Source: JBBSHJ01 sp038253135
GTDB taxonomy: Bacteria > Actinomycetota > Actinomycetes > Mycobacteriales > QHCD01
Reading direction: 5' to 3'
Length of the DNA stretch: 39,830 nucleotides
NCBI GenBank assembly: GCA_038253135.1
Contig: JBBSHJ010000023.1
Span: 1 to 39,830 of the forward strand
Under the pieces are notes generated by a model. It was not told the DNA's origin and did no database searches. It was given only the letters and a program-made list of their open reading frames with translations. Shown one piece after another: positions 39,013 through 39,830 of the stretch; position 1 is the stretch's first letter, and the number at the start of each line of letters is the position of its first letter. Position numbers and translations under genes: made by a program.

Positions 39013-39786
39013 CTAGAGCCAGTCCCAGCGACCGATCGGCCAGATCAGGACGAAGGCGTGACCGATGATGTCCTTGGTCGGGACCGTGCCCTGGATGCGG
39101 CTGTCGTCCGAGTCGCAGCGGTTGTCGCCCATCACCCAGACCTGGCCCTTCGGGATCACCTTCGGGTCCTTGTAGGGCGCCGTCGTAGGACTGAAGTTCA
39201 AGGCTTCGTTGCAGGGTGTGGAGATCTTCGCGTAGGGCTGCTTGATCCTCTTGCCATTGACGTAGACGTTGCCGACGTTGTCTCCCCGGACGGTGTCGCC
39301 CTCCTTGGCGATGACCCGCTTGATGAGGTCCTTGTCGTCGAGCTGCCACGACGACGGTCGCTTGAAGACGACGACATCGCCGCGGTGGATGCCGTGGATC
39401 TTGTAGGCCAGCTTGTTGACGATGACCCGATCGTTGCGCTGCAGCGTGCCCTCCATCGACCCGGATGGGATCCAGAACGACTGCCACACGAACGCGCGGA
39501 TGAGGATCGCGACGACGACCGCGATGCCGATGAGGATCGGCCACTCGAGCAGCTTCCAGCTGCGCTTGCTGCCCGATGCGTGCCGGCTGCGTGACCTGGA
39601 CCCGGTGCGAGTGCCCGGCGCCAGCGTGGCCGTATCCGTATCTGGCGCTGCATCCGTATCTGGCGCAGCGTCCGGGGACGCATCCGAGACGGGCGCATCG
39701 GCATGGACCGCGCCTGCGGGTGCTGCGTCGGCGGCGTCCGGGTCGGTGGTTCCGTCGTCGCCCGCGGCACGTCGCTGGTCGGTCAC
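39013..39786 (-). CDS. lepB: Signal peptidase I (first copy of tandem pair)
   Basis: A 257-residue paralogue of the downstream gene. It carries an N-terminal tail of about 60 residues rich in Asp, Ala, Pro and Thr (DAAPDTDAAPDTDT repeats) and a basic stretch (TGSRSRSRHASGSKR) before the membrane helix. Catalytic Ser110 is in IPSGSMEGTL and Lys156 in DLIKRVIAKEGDTV; GQVWVMGDNRCDSDDSR follows. The cytoplasmic acidic tail is unusual for signal peptidases but seen in some actinobacterial ones. GTG 39786 is near the edge of the window; nothing upstream can be judged. Confidence 0.93.
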   Translation of the reverse strand: MTDQRRAAGDDGTTDPDAADAAPAGAVHADAPVSDASPDAAPDTDAAPDTDTATLAPGTRTGSRSRSRHASGSKRSWKLLEWPILIGIAVVVAILIRAFVWQSFWIPSGSMEGTLQRNDRVIVNKLAYKIHGIHRGDVVVFKRPSSWQLDDKDLIKRVIAKEGDTVRGDNVGNVYVNGKRIKQPYAKISTPCNEALNFSPTTAPYKDPKVIPKGQVWVMGDNRCDSDDSRIQGTVPTKDIIGHAFVLIWPIGRWDWL

Positions 39787-39830
39787 GGCTGACGACTCTA
39801 GCCAGCCGAGCGCTGGACCGCCGCGCGGGC

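Noticed and set aside
1..39830. CRISPR array, rRNA genes, intact insertion sequence or prophage genes
   Set aside because: No regularly spaced repeats, rRNA sequence, DDE transposase or phage structural genes were found on either strand.

Overview
The window is high-GC DNA from an actinobacterium. It carries mshC (mycothiol synthesis) within the conserved cluster phosphatase MSMEG_4193 - DUF3090 - SCO1664 - MshC - PAC2 - MetH, an F420/PPOX-type enzyme, a Rieske Tat lipoprotein and an ECF sigma/anti-sigma pair. GTG starts, 4-nt start/stop overlaps and likely leaderless promoters are common. The gene order from 24.6 to 37.4 kb resembles what I recall of the mycobacterial metH/mshC neighbourhood, but I cannot name a genus.

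Left part (1-10316): accessory DNA that looks like a decaying genomic island ending at the 3' end of a tRNA-Leu(GAG) gene. It holds a homocysteine methyltransferase, a truncated DUF262 gene, a cupin-like fragment, a frameshifted tyrosine integrase with its DUF6262 partner, a VapBC toxin-antitoxin pair, a 5' fragment of cydA, and a reactive-sulfur module. The module has a CstR-like repressor, a DUF302 protein and a truncated thioredoxin on one strand. On the other strand are a rhodanese with an internal deletion, a persulfide-dioxygenase/rhodanese fusion, a TauE/SafE exporter and a 55-residue Cys-rich protein. Two 16-bp operator-like boxes lie in the divergent promoter between the two arms.

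Middle (10317-24540): core-like chromosome with an M20 peptidase, DUF47 + Pit phosphate transporter, PPOX enzyme, S9 peptidase + SDR, two small alpha/beta-barrel proteins, a ClpN-domain remnant, DUF5703, a RecD2-like helicase, a Rieske Tat lipoprotein, a SigL-like sigma factor with its zinc anti-sigma factor, an aldo/keto reductase and UppP. The strongest regulatory signal in the window lies between the Rieske and sigma genes: two divergent, near-identical ECF promoters (TGAACC-N16-CGTAG), one facing each gene. A 20-codon reading frame bridges the sigma and anti-sigma genes with 4-nt overlaps at both ends.

Right part (24606-39786): the mshC cluster, a DUF222/HNH endonuclease behind an apparently leaderless promoter, a broken methyltransferase, PAC2, MetH + HAD phosphatase, a RecB-family Fe-S nuclease, a MazG-NUDIX fusion and two tandem signal peptidases I. 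Almost all the frameshifts and truncations fall in the left 7.7 kb, while the large core genes read through cleanly. This argues for real decay of the island rather than poor sequence.
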